From positions 1-64,000 of the forward strand of contig JALOON010000003.1 in assembly GCA_025454405.1 (NCBI GenBank): 64,000 nucleotides of DNA, read 5' to 3'. Shown one piece after another: positions 61,837 to 64,000 of this stretch. The stretch comes from Oscillatoriaceae cyanobacterium Prado104. Its GTDB lineage: Bacteria; Cyanobacteriota; Cyanobacteriia; Cyanobacteriales; Microcoleaceae. How positions within the stretch are numbered: position 1 is the first letter of the stretch; the number at the start of each line of letters is the position of its first letter. A model generated the notes under the pieces. That model saw only the letters and a program-made list of their open reading frames with translations. It made no database searches and was not told the origin of the DNA. A program made the position numbers and the translations under genes.

Positions 61837-64000
<2,164 letters not shown>

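Overview
The window comes from a filamentous cyanobacterium, probably of the Microcoleus/Oscillatoria type. Evidence: the HIP1-like octamer GCGATCGC is very frequent on both strands; marker genes are cyanobacterial (rpaB, an Ssl1498-type light-harvesting-like protein, a CCB-type complex C cofactor assembly factor, cyanoexosortase A with its partners, xisH/xisI, DUF3326); and the gene order rpsT-tatD-rpoB is typical of the phylum. Many intergenic spaces carry dispersed palindromes and short tandem repeats of the kind common in large filamentous cyanobacterial genomes. I see no tRNA, rRNA or CRISPR array.

Layout. 0-11 kb: a giant DUF4347/SdrD-like/RTX repeat protein, an IS200/IS605-type tnpB element, and a sulfate uptake operon (sbpA-cysT-cysW plus a NIL-domain protein, all on the minus strand, no cysA). 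11-21 kb: a WD40 protein with an unrecognised N-terminal domain, a membrane glycosyltransferase, a large NAD-dependent epimerase-like protein, a PilT-type ATPase, a DUF58 protein, and two decayed genes. 21-32 kb: a dynamin-like/DUF697 GTPase, a Uma2 nuclease, a ferredoxin, DUF3326, a CPBP protease, the TIGR02588/TIGR02587 pair, a convergent restriction-modification pair, a MazF-like toxin-antitoxin module and radA. 32-42 kb: rpaB, then an ssl1498-like gene preceded by a perfect HLR1 (RpaB-binding) site, a broken polymorphic-toxin tail with a possible immunity gene, the CCB factor, a DUF1517-like protein, rfbB, and the cyanoexosortase A cluster.

42-54 kb is the accessory region. It holds a STAND (NACHT-like) ATPase gene broken by a one-base frameshift and a separate, four-base-overlapping 14-blade WD40 gene. 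Together these look like a split NLR-type sensor. They are followed by xisH (in-frame stop), xisI, a MazF-like toxin whose 3' end is fused to a second copy of the xisH/xisI junction, a Uma2 gene, orphan antitoxin-like genes, a cassette (Phd-like plus DUF7689) bounded by long direct repeats, a polysaccharide deacetylase, and a vMAP-HTH/NB-ARC protein with an iterated motif in its upstream region.

54-64 kb returns to housekeeping genes: two small secreted or membrane proteins, a TIGR04283 glycosyltransferase, a universal stress protein, hisD, a second decayed tnpB with a preserved right end, rpsT, tatD, and the first 721 codons of rpoB, which runs off the window.
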